From: Cristatella mucedo
Lineage: Eukaryota; Bryozoa; Phylactolaemata; Cristatellidae
DNA: 64,000 bases
Direction: 5' to 3'
Assembly: GCA_009760855.2 (NCBI GenBank)
Contig: WPIO01000052.1
Coordinates: 2,670,501-2,734,500 of the forward strand
Shown here: in pieces, positions 1 through 10,279 of the stretch
Layout: the number at the start of each line of letters is the position of its first letter
Numbering within the stretch: position 1 is the stretch's first letter
Made by a program: the position numbers and the translations under genes
Notes under the pieces: model-generated
What the model was told of the DNA's origin: nothing
Databases searched by the model: none
What the model saw: the letters and a program-made list of their open reading frames with translations, nothing else

Positions 1-391
1 AGGCTGTGTTTATCTGCATTTGAATCTTGCGGTTCTTTGCGTCTGTCGTGCCTTCTCAATGATGCATCTAATTCACGTGGGCTCGAGGCCTGAAATATAT
101 AAAGCGTCTGCATTGAGATTAAGTTCTCTTATGGGGCTGTATAAAGTGACTGGTATTATTTTATCATAGCACTATGCCAGAGCCTGTTGATGCTAAGCTA
201 GGCTTATGATAATCCTGCAGGCTTTGTAAAACTACTCTTAGCCTTGGCAGAGAGGGTGTGCTGCTTAACAAATTTGCATAACCCTATTATTATGATTTCT
301 GTCGCTAGAAATTTTTCGTTGAATTCGTTATTAGTGCTTGGGTTCTTGGGCCAGTTATTTGATTTTTATGTTTCCCGTCTTGCTGTTGCAG

Positions 392-506
392 GCTCTCTAC
401 TGGTGTTTCGTCTCCAGATCGGCATGTTCGAACCCGCTTGTATTTCACAAGTGAGAGTCACATCCATACTTTGCTTAATCTCATCCGTTTTGGTGGATTA
501 TCAGAT
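392..506 (+). CDS. PPIP5K: PPIP5K exon (phosphatase-like domain, SESH motif)
   Basis: Internal exon of a diphosphoinositol pentakisphosphate kinase (VIP1/PPIP5K), which makes and turns over inositol pyrophosphates in the cytosol. The acceptor TTGCAG precedes 392 and the donor GTAAGC follows 506. The exon starts with the last base of a split codon and ends in phase 0. It encodes [19 protein letters not shown] followed by RFGGLSD. I recognise this from memory as nearly identical to the family block around [10 protein letters not shown] in the C-terminal histidine-acid-phosphatase-like domain. The SESH histidine is probably the second catalytic-site histidine (family inference). The kinase domain and the earlier phosphatase exons must lie to the left of the window. 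Confidence 0.93.
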
Positions 507-848
507 GTAAGCACAGCCAATTATTTAAAGCAGGCTCTCTTTGCTAAGTGATGGGATAATTTTAGCAGTGCCGTCGATGTCGTATTAAATAAGCTTAATA
601 ATAATGCTGTCTATACATGTACCCAATACCGTACGCTCGACTATGCATATGGTATGCTCAAACATACTTACAGTTGGCCTATGTCGTAAAGCAAATCTCC
701 TACGATCTTTCGCATGGCGATTTGTCTGTTCAGTTCAGCTCATTCATCGCACCATAAACTGCATTCATGCCCGCCCGTCAACTTGAATCATGCCACTTCG
801 TTCTATTCCGCCATAGCATGATAGCATTTGCCTTGTAACCCACTGCAG

Positions 849-956
849 GAACAAGAAGACCCTCAATGGCTTCGAGCGATCGAATACATGGGGGCAGTAT
901 CGGAGCTCAACTACATGACTCAAATTGTAATCATGATGTATGAGGATCCGTCAAAG
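849..956 (+). CDS. PPIP5K: PPIP5K exon (end of phosphatase-like domain)
   Basis: Acceptor CACTGCAG, donor GTAAGC, exactly 36 codons, phase 0 at both ends. It includes [20 protein letters not shown] then MYEDPSK. The [12 protein letters not shown] core is a hallmark of PPIP5K proteins and follows the RFGGLSD end of the preceding exon directly, as it does in animal orthologues. This is the helical end of the phosphatase-like domain. Confidence 0.94.
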
Positions 957-1284
957 GTAAGCTCCTGTATGTGCATATGCTTGTGGCACCGGATTCGATG
1001 GTGGTGCCAAAGATTGTTTGGTTTTGTGCCGTGTCGGGAAATTAAGATATCAGTGCACCTTCATGCTTTTCACTTTCTACCACGGTGAGTGCACCCAGAT
1101 TGCATCAAGCTAGGCTTGCCAAGAGAGAGGACTCCTGCTTACGCAATGCTGCAATGTTTTTGCTTGGTTCTGTTATATTGGCAAAATTTCTTGTCTCCCG
1201 AGTCCGACATGGAAAAAGTTGTGCTAGCAGTTTATGTCTGTCTCTAATTAATGGTTGATCACTGTAAGCTTTTTTTTTATTTAG

Positions 1285-1446
1285 GACCCAAAGTCTGATG
1301 AGCGATTCCACCTGGAAATCCACTTCAGTCCGGGAGCGTATGGTGTGGATGGAGTGAGTGATGACGCGTACCCGTTAGGTTGCGGTTACCGACCTGTTGA
1401 GGCTCGTGCTGGCAGTCCGAACCTGTCACGCATCCACAGTTCAAAG
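1285..1446 (+). CDS. PPIP5K: PPIP5K exon (ERFHLEIHFSPG block)
   Basis: The acceptor is a T-rich tract ending TTTAG; the donor is AAG/GTTGGT. It has 54 codons, phase 0 at both ends. It encodes DPKSDERFHLEIHFSPGAYG and then the PLGCGYRP motif. Family members have a closely matching ERFHVELHFSPG...GCGFRP segment at the C-terminal edge of the phosphatase-like domain. After GCGYRP the protein becomes low complexity, as in orthologues. Confidence 0.93.
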
Positions 1447-1612
1447 GTTGGTATTCCACGTGAGTCCTGTGTGATGTGCATGCTCTTGTTAATGGTCTGT
1501 ATTGTGTATTCGATTCACAGGAAATTAAAGCAGTGTTTTCTTGAGTACTGTGTGGATGGACCCGTTGCAAGAAGACTGAGTCGTCAGTGATTACAGTGCT
1601 CATCTTTTTCAG

Positions 1613-1750
1613 GACATGGTGACTGTAGCCGGCATGAGTCAACGGGTCTTTGACAGAGATCTATTTGTGTGTGATGGGCAGCTGGCAGGCACTGGCGACA
1701 TGGTGCATGATCGATACTCCGACAATGATCTCCCCATGGAAGATCTTCAG
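1613..1750 (+). CDS. PPIP5K: PPIP5K exon (start of variable tail)
   Basis: Acceptor CATCTTTTTCAG, donor CAG/GTTAGC, 46 codons, phase 0 at both ends, so it splices cleanly to both neighbours. The sequence (DMVTVAGMSQRVFDRDLFVC onwards, ending NDLPMEDLQ) is not a block I recognise from other species. It is called by splice sites, phase and position between recognised exons. It probably begins the poorly conserved regulatory tail. Confidence 0.75.
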
Positions 1751-2282
1751 GTTAGCTGTAGACAGTCTTACTGCAGACAGATGCTTGGTGGAAATTCTCT
1801 CGTGTGCGACTGCAGCTGACTCGGTCTTGAGGTGCCTTTGGGATTTTAAGTTGCATTGAGCTTTCCAAACGTCTATGAAGTAGCTGGGTACACTTTTTGC
1901 TTACTACCGTTGGCTAAGTGCTTTCTCTTGACGAGGAGTGCTAATGTTATGCTGAGGAGCAAAGCTCACGAGTGTGATAAGCCCTTAGCCACTTAACTTT
2001 TGAAGCATTGCATGGATGTGCAGAGCTTCTATACCGGTCACTAGGGTTGCACGTAGTGGATTCCTCTTGAGTTATGCTTCTTAGCTCTTTCTGTTAGTTT
2101 GTAGAGGACTTTTTTGATTTTATGATCCACTCATGGAATCGGCATTGCCATTAGGCATACTGCTAGTGTTGGGCCTAGCTATACCTAGAGGTAGGCACAA
2201 TTCTGACGATGATTTCTTTGTATTCATATGGGTGTAGTAAGCATGCCAAAATTTACATTCGTTCCAAACCGTCACAGTACTG

Positions 2283-2445
2283 GGGCCGTGATAATCCACG
2301 AGGTAAGGTGTTCGCCCCTCACGACTGAGGTCGTGGGTTTGAATCCTTTAGTGGACGATCCTTTATCGGCAAATGCAAGCAGTGATTGTAGCCGTCAAGA
2401 TTCTTCTGCTGCTATACAAATTAGGCTGTTAAATCAGCAAATATG
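2283..2445 (+). mobile_element. tRNA-derived SINE (family A), diverged
   Basis: Contains the family A core GAGGTCGTGGGTTTGAATCC (B-box), then the body CAAGCAGTGATTGTAGCCGTC and TTCTTCTGCTGCTATACAAA. Compare 42257 and 8468. It sits in the intron before the acidic PPIP5K exon. It has many substitutions and no ATT tail. Confidence 0.7.
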
Positions 2446-2713
2446 ACTACAGCCTATAATCGTGCTGTTTGTTGCTGCTGCTGTTCCCAGTGCATTCCTT
2501 GAAAGTGCCTCTGGACATTTACCAAAAAAGTGAAGATCAGTCGTGTCAGGCGGTATATGGGACACACCAAAACCAACCGTTGGGGTGGTGCAAGTCTCTT
2601 TCCGTGTCGCTCGTGGCTTTCTGAACGTTATGTGAAGCCGCAAAGGGGGTTAGGAGTGAATGATGCCGTCCGTCCGAGCAGTTACATACTCATTGTCTCA
2701 TATTTGGCCACAG

Positions 2714-3134
2714 GAAGAAGAGGAGGAGGATTTTGAGATGATGGGAAACGGAAAGGATAGCGAACATGCCAAGTCTTCGTCAGCCCAGCGAGTCTTCATT
2801 GATAATGTCGACGACGAAGACGACGATGAAGATTCCAAGGTTGCCGGAAGACTCGCTGATGGTGTCTCTGGCAGCGCAGCTGCCGACGGCGAAGCCGGCA
2901 GACAGCTGGCGGTCGCCCAGGGCGATGGCGGCGAGCTTGGCCCTCCTCCACGCTGGAGGCGCCGTCTGAGTGGCGGCAGTGAGAATGCTTTGTACAGCAG
3001 TGGCCCCGAGCACTCCACATCGGCCGAGGCAAGCGACGACGACGACGATCGGGAGGTGGAGCGGCACGCGCTGCACCGGCGCCGACGCTCCGTCAGCCCG
3101 CAGTCTGCAGCCGTTGCTGCTGTTCACAGAAGCG
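2714..3134 (+). CDS. PPIP5K: PPIP5K exon (acidic and Arg-rich disordered tail)
   Basis: Acceptor GGCCACAG, donor GCG/GTGAGT. It enters in phase 0 and leaves in phase 1 after 140 codons. The protein begins with five Glu, has acidic runs (DDEDDDEDSK, EASDDDDDREVE), a Gly/Ala-rich middle and a basic stretch HRRRRSVSP. The basic and serine-rich stretch could be a nuclear localisation or phosphorylation region (inference). Local GC is far above the flanking introns. Overlapping open frames on both strands are compositional shadows. Confidence 0.8.
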
Positions 3135-3621
3135 GTGAGTAGTACACATTGATGGGGGCCGTCTGATGTCGTCATACTGGCACTCCCGGCGCCGTCTGCA
3201 CTCTGCCTGTCGGCAGCCTGTGCGAGGCCATCGTGGCTTGCGTTTTTGCCACAGGGAGACTTCCTCGTTGACTGCTTTGCTTCCAGAGGTGCTCACTCAC
3301 TGACTGCTGCTAGCATTGCTTAGTATTTCGTTGGCTTTCTAAATGAAAGTGACAAGAACGGAACTTTTGTTGGCTCATAGGTGCTCCCGACCGCTCTCAA
3401 GCCGATGATTCTAACTAGCAAGCTGACCCTTGCCAAGTAGTTTGGAATGTGAACGAAGCAAGTATCTTTTATCTGAGTTCGCAGACTGCGTCTATGTGAT
3501 GCTGGCATGCCACGAAAGTCTACGATGCAGCCTGGAGCTACCTAGAAAGCCTTTATCTATCGACTATGACTGACGACCGCTTGTGGCTTTTGTAGAGTAG
3601 GGAGAGGCGATACGGTGTTTC

Positions 3622-3710
3622 ACTCTGCCTTTCGATTTTTACTGTGCCTCTTGGCGTGTCCATTGCCAGCGCATGCACCAAGAGGCACAGTAAAAATCGA
3701 AAGGCAGAGT
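3622..3710. repeat. Hairpin: perfect 33-bp inverted repeat with 23-nt loop
   Basis: Bases 3622-3654 (ACTCTGCCTTTCGATT...TTGG) are the exact reverse complement of 3678-3710, separated by 23 nt. It lies in a PPIP5K intron. It could be a small MITE or a small-RNA-type hairpin. No flanking target duplication is obvious. Confidence 0.9.
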
Positions 3711-4380
3711 CACCCTGAAATAGTAGGCCACACAACATCGCAGTACGAGGAATCTTTGGACGAATGGATGCTGCTGGCTTCACCCATCTCCATGTCCTGA
3801 GTTCATTTTGACTCTGCCCTCGAGCTGCATTATTGTTGCCTAGATGAGCTACTCTTCTATTCCGGTCTTGTTTCGAACGTGCACCATCTTCCATGTGCAG
3901 CAGTGAAAGCTGTGCTAGCTAGTGCAGCCACCCACAGTTTTACTTACAAGTCCCTGAAATGCGCCGGATGGCTCATTAGCCGTGTATTGATGTGCAAACT
4001 AACATAGAGCTCTGCTGCATGAGATGGCACATTGGGCATGAAGAGGTAACAGCAATCAGCCTAACCCTTACTGCTGAGAAGCAGCGTGGACTCATTTGTT
4101 ACGGGCGATTCCGAGATACACTTTTGTGCCGCTAAGACCTAACGTGGTGCATTTTCCTTGTGTTAGCATCGCACCTTTGACCTGCTGCCACCTTTGACCA
4201 GCTGCATCGCGTGGGCACGTGCGTGCACGCGCCTACGCACCTCTCTCATGCCTCCCTGTGATCACCTTTACTGCTGCTATTGCTGTCGCACGTGCTTTCA
4301 TTCTCCTCACTCACGTTGAGTGTAGTTGATCGGGGCCGGGACACAGGATCGAACTACATGCGGCTTTGCTTTTCATTCAG

Positions 4381-4539
4381 CTCGCGCAGGGGCAGGTGGT
4401 GCTAGTAGCAGCAGCAGCGGTCGCAAAGGGATCTTGGCCAGAAGCTTCGAGGAAAAGTTCATCCACGGCAGCGGAGGCGGCGGCGTAGCATCTGCAGCGG
4501 TGCAGTTGCTGCGCGACGGCAAGCTGTTGCGCACACTCA
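4381..4539 (+). CDS. PPIP5K: PPIP5K exon (Gly/Ser/Ala-rich tail)
   Basis: Acceptor TTTTCATTCAG, donor CA/GTAAGT, phase 1 in and phase 1 out. It completes the codon opened by the previous exon. It encodes RARAGAGGASSSSSGRKGIL, then ARSFEEKFIHG, a glycine run and VQLLRDGKLLRTLS. The tail is not conserved enough for family matching, so the call rests on splice sites, phase and coding composition. A downstream AG at 4388-4389 is an alternative acceptor that would change the frame. Confidence 0.65.
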
Positions 4540-5059
4540 GTAAGTGTGCTCCGTTGCCGCTGCCTGCTTGACAGTGAGCACCCATCGTAGGCTGTGGGAC
4601 TGCTGGCGGCTTGGTCGCGATCGAGGTCGAGCATGGCCGGTAGCTCGGCTTGCCTAGATGTTGATGTGTAGATGTTGACCACAGCGATGTGTGTACGTGC
4701 CTGCAGTCTGCCCCATACTGGCTGCCACTACTCGGCACTTCACTCGAATCGCTAGCGGTTGGTGGCTCATTGCATTTGCCTCGGCGTTGCTTCGTGTGCT
4801 GCTGCCTGCCTAGGTTTCGCAGGATACCTGCACTAGACACAGGCATGACATCATAGTCTTCCGGTTGCCCCGAAGCACTTCTCTGTAGTGTGGGCTCGAA
4901 ACTTTGAAATGACCTTGGGACGTGTTCTCTTAAAGATTTCCTGAGTTAGGAAACACGGAGATGCAGTTCACTTCATTAAATTCGCAAGAAGATGTACCGC
5001 TAAAAAAAAGACGGGAATTATATTTAAGAAAAGATATTCGTTTCAAGTCTTTGCTCCAG

Positions 5060-5990
5060 TTAAGGGGGAATGTCAAGACAATACCTATGCAATTTGTCCG
5101 ACAATCAAATATGCGTTTATGGTACCTTTCGAAAGGCAAATATGTTAGAACTGGGATCGGAAGTTTTGATGACTTCCACATGAAAGAAAAATCGGTTAAG
5201 CCAACCACGTCTAACCCGGATGGAAACCAGAAGCAACAAATCTACAAATGAAAAAATTACCGATCTCTGCATCATATACTACTTGTATTCCAAGTGGTTG
5301 AATCTTGGTAGATCTCGATATATGCTTGAAGCTTGTAGAGGTGCATACTTGTGACTTTCATACAGCTTCATTTCCAAGGTTAGTTGGTGCCTTGTAAAGT
5401 AAATAGCTCTACTGATATTTCACGTATCGGAATGAAATTTGAAATGTGAGTTCAGCTCTTCCTGCGGTGGGTGATAGGCCTAAAGGCTCTTCTGTCACTA
5501 GACAAAAATAGGCTGTTGACTCAGCTAGGATTTTTTTCTGAGATCGAGGTGCAGTCGGTTTTTCAGCCTGCCGGGTCGGATGGCAATCTTCTGAAGGGGT
5601 CGCCCGTCTCCCTTTGCAGCAAATGTAAAGCGCCTAGAAAGAGATTAAGTTCTCCGAGGGCGCTTTATCAAGTGCATTATTAATATTATTATATAGCTCT
5701 GCGGTTTTAACCTGGTCTTTAATATTTTTGGTTTCGGTTTGATACATTTGGCTGTGGCAACTGTTGCAGTCATGCCAGTCGGAAAAAGCAAATTTTACAA
5801 AATCGTTAGTTTTCGACTTGCCAAAATTGATTGGTCATACATCATATCAGCGTTGACTACTATCTTAAAATTTCTTTTGCCTGCTGGTTTGACAAGAGCT
5901 CGATAGTGCACGGCACGTAGTCACGCCTGTTTTCTCTTCGGTTTTAAGAGTTACTTTCCTCAATGAGTATGCGATGATCTGATTAGCCTC
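5060..5990 (+). mobile_element. Solo arm of inverted-repeat element, split by a SINE
   Basis: Bases 5060-5462 match both arms of the element at 54152-55118 (TTAAGGGGGAATGTCAAGAC ... CTTTCGAAAGGCAAATATG ... GAGTTCAGCTCT). After the SINE at 5463-5693 the similarity resumes with CTGGTCTTTAATATTTTTGG, which matches the loop of the 54-kb element. Overlapping open frames here are inside repeat sequence and are not supported as genes. Confidence 0.75.
5463..5693 (+). mobile_element. SINE family A, internally deleted, with LINE-like 3' tail
   Basis: Starts CCTGCGGTGGGTGATAGGCC (the tRNA head is missing), continues with GGCTCTTCTGTCACTAGACA and GCTGTTGACTCAGCTAGGA, and ends with the shared LINE hairpin (AAGCGCCTAGAAAGAGATTA ... 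GGGCGCTTTATCAAGTGC) plus ATT repeats. AGCTCT occurs on both sides, a likely target duplication inside the older element. Confidence 0.8.
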
Positions 5991-6374
5991 CCGGATCCTC
6001 TCAAGGCTGGACGTCTAACTCCCTGGGTCACATGTTCCCTTGTCAAAAGAAACTGGCGCCACTCCTTGTTTTCCTGTGGGATGTGAACCGAAGCTCACTC
6101 TGCGACCTTCAAGGTGCACCACGTCTTGGCTTCGTCATGGCGAGATGAACTGCTACGGCTGTTTCAGCCTCCCCAGGATTTCCCGAGACAATCGACTAGG
6201 CATCTCTTTGTTTTGTTTCGTCTCTTTGTTTTGTGGCCCCGATGAATCATCTGGAAATCTGAAAAGCCTGCTGGAACTCTGTATCTAGCGGCCAGTGGTG
6301 CTGGTCAAGTAGTGGGCCATGCCATATCTCAGCAACCTCATCAGCATTAGGCTATATAAATAATAATATTAAAA

Positions 6375-7330
6375 ATAATAATAATAATAATACACGACAA
6401 AGCACCCTCAGAGAACTCAATCTCTTTCTAGGTGCTTTAGATTTGCTGCAAAGGAAACACGATCGAATGGTGAGTGGTATCATGCTTGATAAACATGAAT
6501 AACATGGTTAGGGTGACATGTACAGGGTCTGCTTGCAAGTGTAGTTAGTGGGTACAGGGTCAGCATGCAAGTGTGGTTAGTAAAAAACATATAAAACCTA
6601 CTGCTCAAAATCGGCTCTGCCAGCATATCTACTGTTGAATCTGCACGAAATCTAGATGTTCTGTTTCAAAGTGACCTTTCATTAGACGACCACATCAGCT
6701 TCACAGTCAAATCTGTCTACTTTCAGCTACATAACATATTCGAAATTCGGGATACTACATCAAAATTTGTCCATGCATTTGTGACATCCCGTCTGGACTT
6801 CTGTAACTCACTGCTTGCTGGTCTCCCTGCCTGTGCAATTAGGCACTTAACAGTTGGTGCAAAAATCTGTAGCTAGGCTCGTCTGTCGTGAGTGGCGCAG
6901 TTGCCCTGTCGAACTTCTCGCCGACGTGCACTGGCTTCCAATCAAGCAGCGTATCGACTTCAAGGTTCTGTCACTTATTTTTAGGCCTCTTCATTCTCTT
7001 ACTCCAGCCTACCTATCAGAGCTACTCCACTACGAGGCGAAGAATCGTACAACCCACTTTTCTCATTTGTGTAGCGCCCTAAGAGAACTCAATCTCTATT
7101 CAGGAGCTTCATATACACAGCGGGGCTCGAGCATGCGACCTTGGCCAGGCCTTGGTCGGGGCGATCACCTTAACCACGGGGCCAAGCCAGTGCAGCTCGT
7201 ACGTACCTCAAATCTTTTGGGGACCGTGCCTTTAGTTGCTATGCTCCCAAAGCCTGGAACTCACTACCGAAGCACGTCACAATGTCTCCTGACATGACAT
7301 TTAAAAAGAAGCTCGAAGCGCACCTGTTAG
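6375..7330 (-). mobile_element. Family 1 LINE copy with 5' inversion
   Basis: Bases 6375-6590 are the LINE 3' end in reverse orientation (AATAATAATACACGACAAAG, CTTTCTAGGTGCTTTAGATT). Bases 6600-7330 are the LINE coding region in forward orientation: AGCGTATCGACTTCAAGGTT, the [20 protein letters not shown] block and SLTPAYLSELLHYEAK. Part of the coding piece is interrupted by a small SINE at 7068-7200. The two pieces abut at consecutive LINE coordinates but in opposite orientation. Confidence 0.75.
7068..7200 (-). mobile_element. SINE family B, antisense, nested in LINE
   Basis: GTAGCGCCCTAAGAGAACTC then GGCTCGAGCATGCGACCTTG and CTTAACCACGGGGCCAAGCC. It shares its body with 8686-8815 and, in the opposite orientation, 25535-25660. 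It interrupts the LINE frame between LLHYEAKNRTTHFSHL and LVRTSNLLGTVP. Confidence 0.7.
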
Positions 7331-8467
7331 TTTGAAGCATTTGCACTGCAAGTTGGTACGCACAAGGCAGGAACTTGTTTCAGGAAGGAGCCACAGCTCG
7401 ACCCAGAGTGGTTGTGCTGGCCAGTCATGCGCAAGTGTGACACGTCTATTTCCTGATGGCTTAGCAATGGCCGTCAAGAGCTACTCTCTGATACTCATGT
7501 GTCCAATTCACTTGAAACGATGTATTAAGAGTTACCATTAGCGTACCTGTAGTGGACTCATGTTAACCATGCTTAGCAAATAGTGACTGTTATTGACTGG
7601 CAGTGCCCAGAGGATTCCAAATAAACTGGATATGGAAACTGCCGGTCGTCAATGGGAAGCCACAGTCTTAACAAGGGGCCTTTGCAGCTTAGTGAAAAGA
7701 TATTGCTCTACTGGCAGCCAGCCAAGGTGGCAGCACCAGGCTTGGGCAAGCGTCGTCGGCAGTCAGCTGAACATCGTTAGGATCCCTTGGGGAAGTGCTG
7801 TGGTTGGCATCGGGTAGATTGCTCGTATTTACTAGGTTAGAGAGGCTATTTATTTTAAATGTAGACAATTGACAATCCCATGAGAGCGGAGGACAGTCGA
7901 GAATGCCCTTCGACCATGCCGACCATAAGACCGACATATAATTATAATGCACTTGATAAAGTGCCCTCGGAGAGAACTCGATCTTTTTCTAGGCATGAAA
8001 CTGCAGCTCTCGAAAGCTCGCCAGAGTTGCACCCCCTTAGCTCTCTGCGAACCCATGTGCACACCAGACGTGGCCAGAATCTGCACAACCGGCACTCAGC
8101 CTGGAAGGCTCTTCAGCCCCCCCCCCTAAAAAAATTGGCATCCCTCGTTGTCAGAGAGCCAAGGAGTGTGCCACTTCCAGGTTGTTTTTTCTAGACAGCT
8201 CTAAAAAGAAAAATAAGTTTGACCCTCGCCTGGAGAGGCTGAAGCAGGCCCCAAAGGACTCTGCCAATCAGGTCTGTTAAGCCCCACCAAAAAAATGGTG
8301 CGATCTCCTCTGGAAAACACCCTGAAGCTTAGCACCGGGTGGGCGGTCAGCCAGGAAGTGCTGATTAACCCTCTCGGAAAAACTGAGAAAAACCTCATTT
8401 CTGCAGAATGTGAAGCTTCGAACTAAATACATGCTACTCTGCAGGCACCTGTAGACACGTCTGAAGT

Positions 8468-8640
8468 GGTGAGCCATGATGGCACATTAGGTAAGGTGGT
8501 TAGTTTACACGACCTCGGTCCCGAGGTCGTGGGTTCGAATCCTGCGGTGGGCAATCCTTTATTGCCACTGCAAGCAGTGGTGATAGCCATAGAGGCTCTT
8601 CTGTCGCTATACAAAAGATGCTGTTCAATCAGCCAGAAGC
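8468..8640 (+). mobile_element. SINE family A, well-preserved tRNA head
   Basis: GTGAGCCATGATGGCACATT includes an A-box-like stretch. CCCGAGGTCGTGGGTTCGAA carries the B-box GGTTCGAATCC. The body is CACTGCAAGCAGTGGTGATA then GGCTCTTCTGTCGCTATACA. It is a pol III SINE rather than a tRNA gene, because the acceptor stem does not close. Its 3' end runs into a family B SINE. Confidence 0.82.
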
Positions 8641-8685
8641 AAAATTGGTATCTGCACAATGAGAACCCGAAGCTTAAATATAATT

Positions 8686-8815
8686 CAGCCCGAGAGAACT
8701 TAATCTCTATTCAGGCACTTCACATATGCCTCAGGGCTCGAGCCCGCGACCTCAGCCAGGCCTCTGTCGGGGCCACGGGACCTTAACCGCTGGACCGAAC
8801 CAGCTTGGCAAGCTT
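8686..8815 (-). mobile_element. SINE family B, antisense
   Basis: CCCGAGAGAACTTAATCTCT then CAGGGCTCGAGCCCGCGACC and CCTTAACCGCTGGACCGAAC. The orientation is set by comparison with the copy at 25535-25660, which ends in an A/T tail. It lies between a family A SINE and a 5'-truncated LINE. Confidence 0.7.
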
Positions 8816-8829
8816 GGAGCCGAAGGGGC

Positions 8830-10260
8830 TAATCACCCTACAGAGTCAGCGAGTCGGGTGTACAACCACCTACTTAGGAATGCAGACATGGGTAGAATAT
8901 CCACTTGCTATGCTCGATCTTTCGGTAGCCTTTGAGACTATCGATCACTAAGTCCTTCTAGAGCACCTCCCATCTCGCCTGGGCATCACTGACACTGCCC
9001 TGCAATGGTTCAGGTCCTATCTCAGTGGGAGACTGCAGAGTATTGACGTGAATGGACAAAGATCATCCGACGTGCCTCTGAAATGTGGGGTACCTCAGGG
9101 CTCCATGCTAGGTCCGGTTCTTTTCACGGTTTATATCCTCCCTCTTGCCGATGTGATTGCAAAGCACAATCTAGGCTTTCACTTCCATGTGGACGACACT
9201 CAGTTGTACCTTTGGTTTGATCGCTTCAAGTCTTCGAGCACCTCGAATTCTCTCAACTCCCTTGCTGCATATATTGATGACATCCACACATGGATGGCAG
9301 CAAATTTTCTTAAATTGAATGATGATAAAACTAACTTACTAGTTATGGGCAAACCCGGTGTGATTCAGAAATTGGAAAGGCTGACGAAAAATCGGCTCTG
9401 CCAGCATATCTCCTGTTGAATCAGCTCGAAATCTAGGTGTCATGTTCCAAAGTGACCTCTCGTTAGATGACCACATCGCTCCAAAATCAAGTCTACCTAC
9501 TTTCAACTACACAACATTGCTAAAATTCGGGCTTGTTTAGACCGGGATACCACATCTAAGTTGGTCCATATATTTGCGTCATCCCGTCTTGACTTTTGTA
9601 AGTCACTGCTTGCCGGTCTACCGGCCTGTGCACTCAGGGGCTTGCAGCTGGTGCAAAACTCCGCACCTAGGCTTGTCTGTCATGAGCGGCACAGTTGCCA
9701 CGTCACACCACTTTTGCCAACCTGCTCTGGCTACCAGTCAAGAAATGCATTGACTTCAAGGTTTTGTCGCTCACTTGTAGGTCCCTTCATTCTTTGGCTC
9801 CAGCCCACCTATTCAGATCTACTCCCCGGCCAGGCCAAGCATCGTACCACCTGCTTTTCGGAATCTAGCTGTTTACCTATACCTCGTACAAACCTCAAAT
9901 CCTTTGGAGACCGTGCATTTAGTTTGTATGCTCCCAAAGCCTTGAACTCACTCACGACTTTCGTCTCGACATCCCCTGACTTGACCACATTTAACTTAAA
10001 AACACCTATTTAGGACAGCATTTAGTGGGTCCCTGTGATTCGTCCTTTGTGTGCTTATGAGTGCTGACACAGTGCATGCTACCACTAACCACACTTGCAT
10101 GCTGACCCTGCACATGTCATCCCTAACCATGTTATTCATGTTGTTTATCAAGCACGATAGCACTCACCGTTCGATCGTGCTTCCTTTACAGAAAATGTAA
10201 AGCGCCTATAAGGAGATCGAGTTCTCTGAGGGTGCTTTATCAAGTGTATTATTATTATTA
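8830..10260 (+). mobile_element. Family 1 LINE (CR1/Rex1-like), truncated and decayed
   Basis: 5'-truncated non-LTR retrotransposon. Frame 9048-9419 shows RT motifs [20 protein letters not shown] and FHFHVDDTQLYLWF, where the FYADD box has become FHVDD, then [21 protein letters not shown] second frame (9561-10013) carries [38 protein letters not shown] and the C-terminal DLTTFNLKT block. Stops and frameshifts (for example the TAG at 8950-8952) make it a pseudogene. The 3' UTR at 10018-10195 and the hairpin with ATT tail (to 10260) are intact. It is intronic to PPIP5K. Confidence 0.88.
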
Positions 10261-10279
10261 CCCTTAGTATAAGGAGCGT

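Noticed and set aside
4930-5251. Overlapping 96- and 92-codon open frames
   Set aside because: Most of the stretch is the repeated arm also found at 54152-55118; the translations are not conserved between copies.
8495-8560. tRNA gene candidate (also at 2320, 13615, 42300)
   Set aside because: B-box and a weak A-box are present, but the acceptor stem does not pair and the same body follows in many copies, so these are SINE heads.
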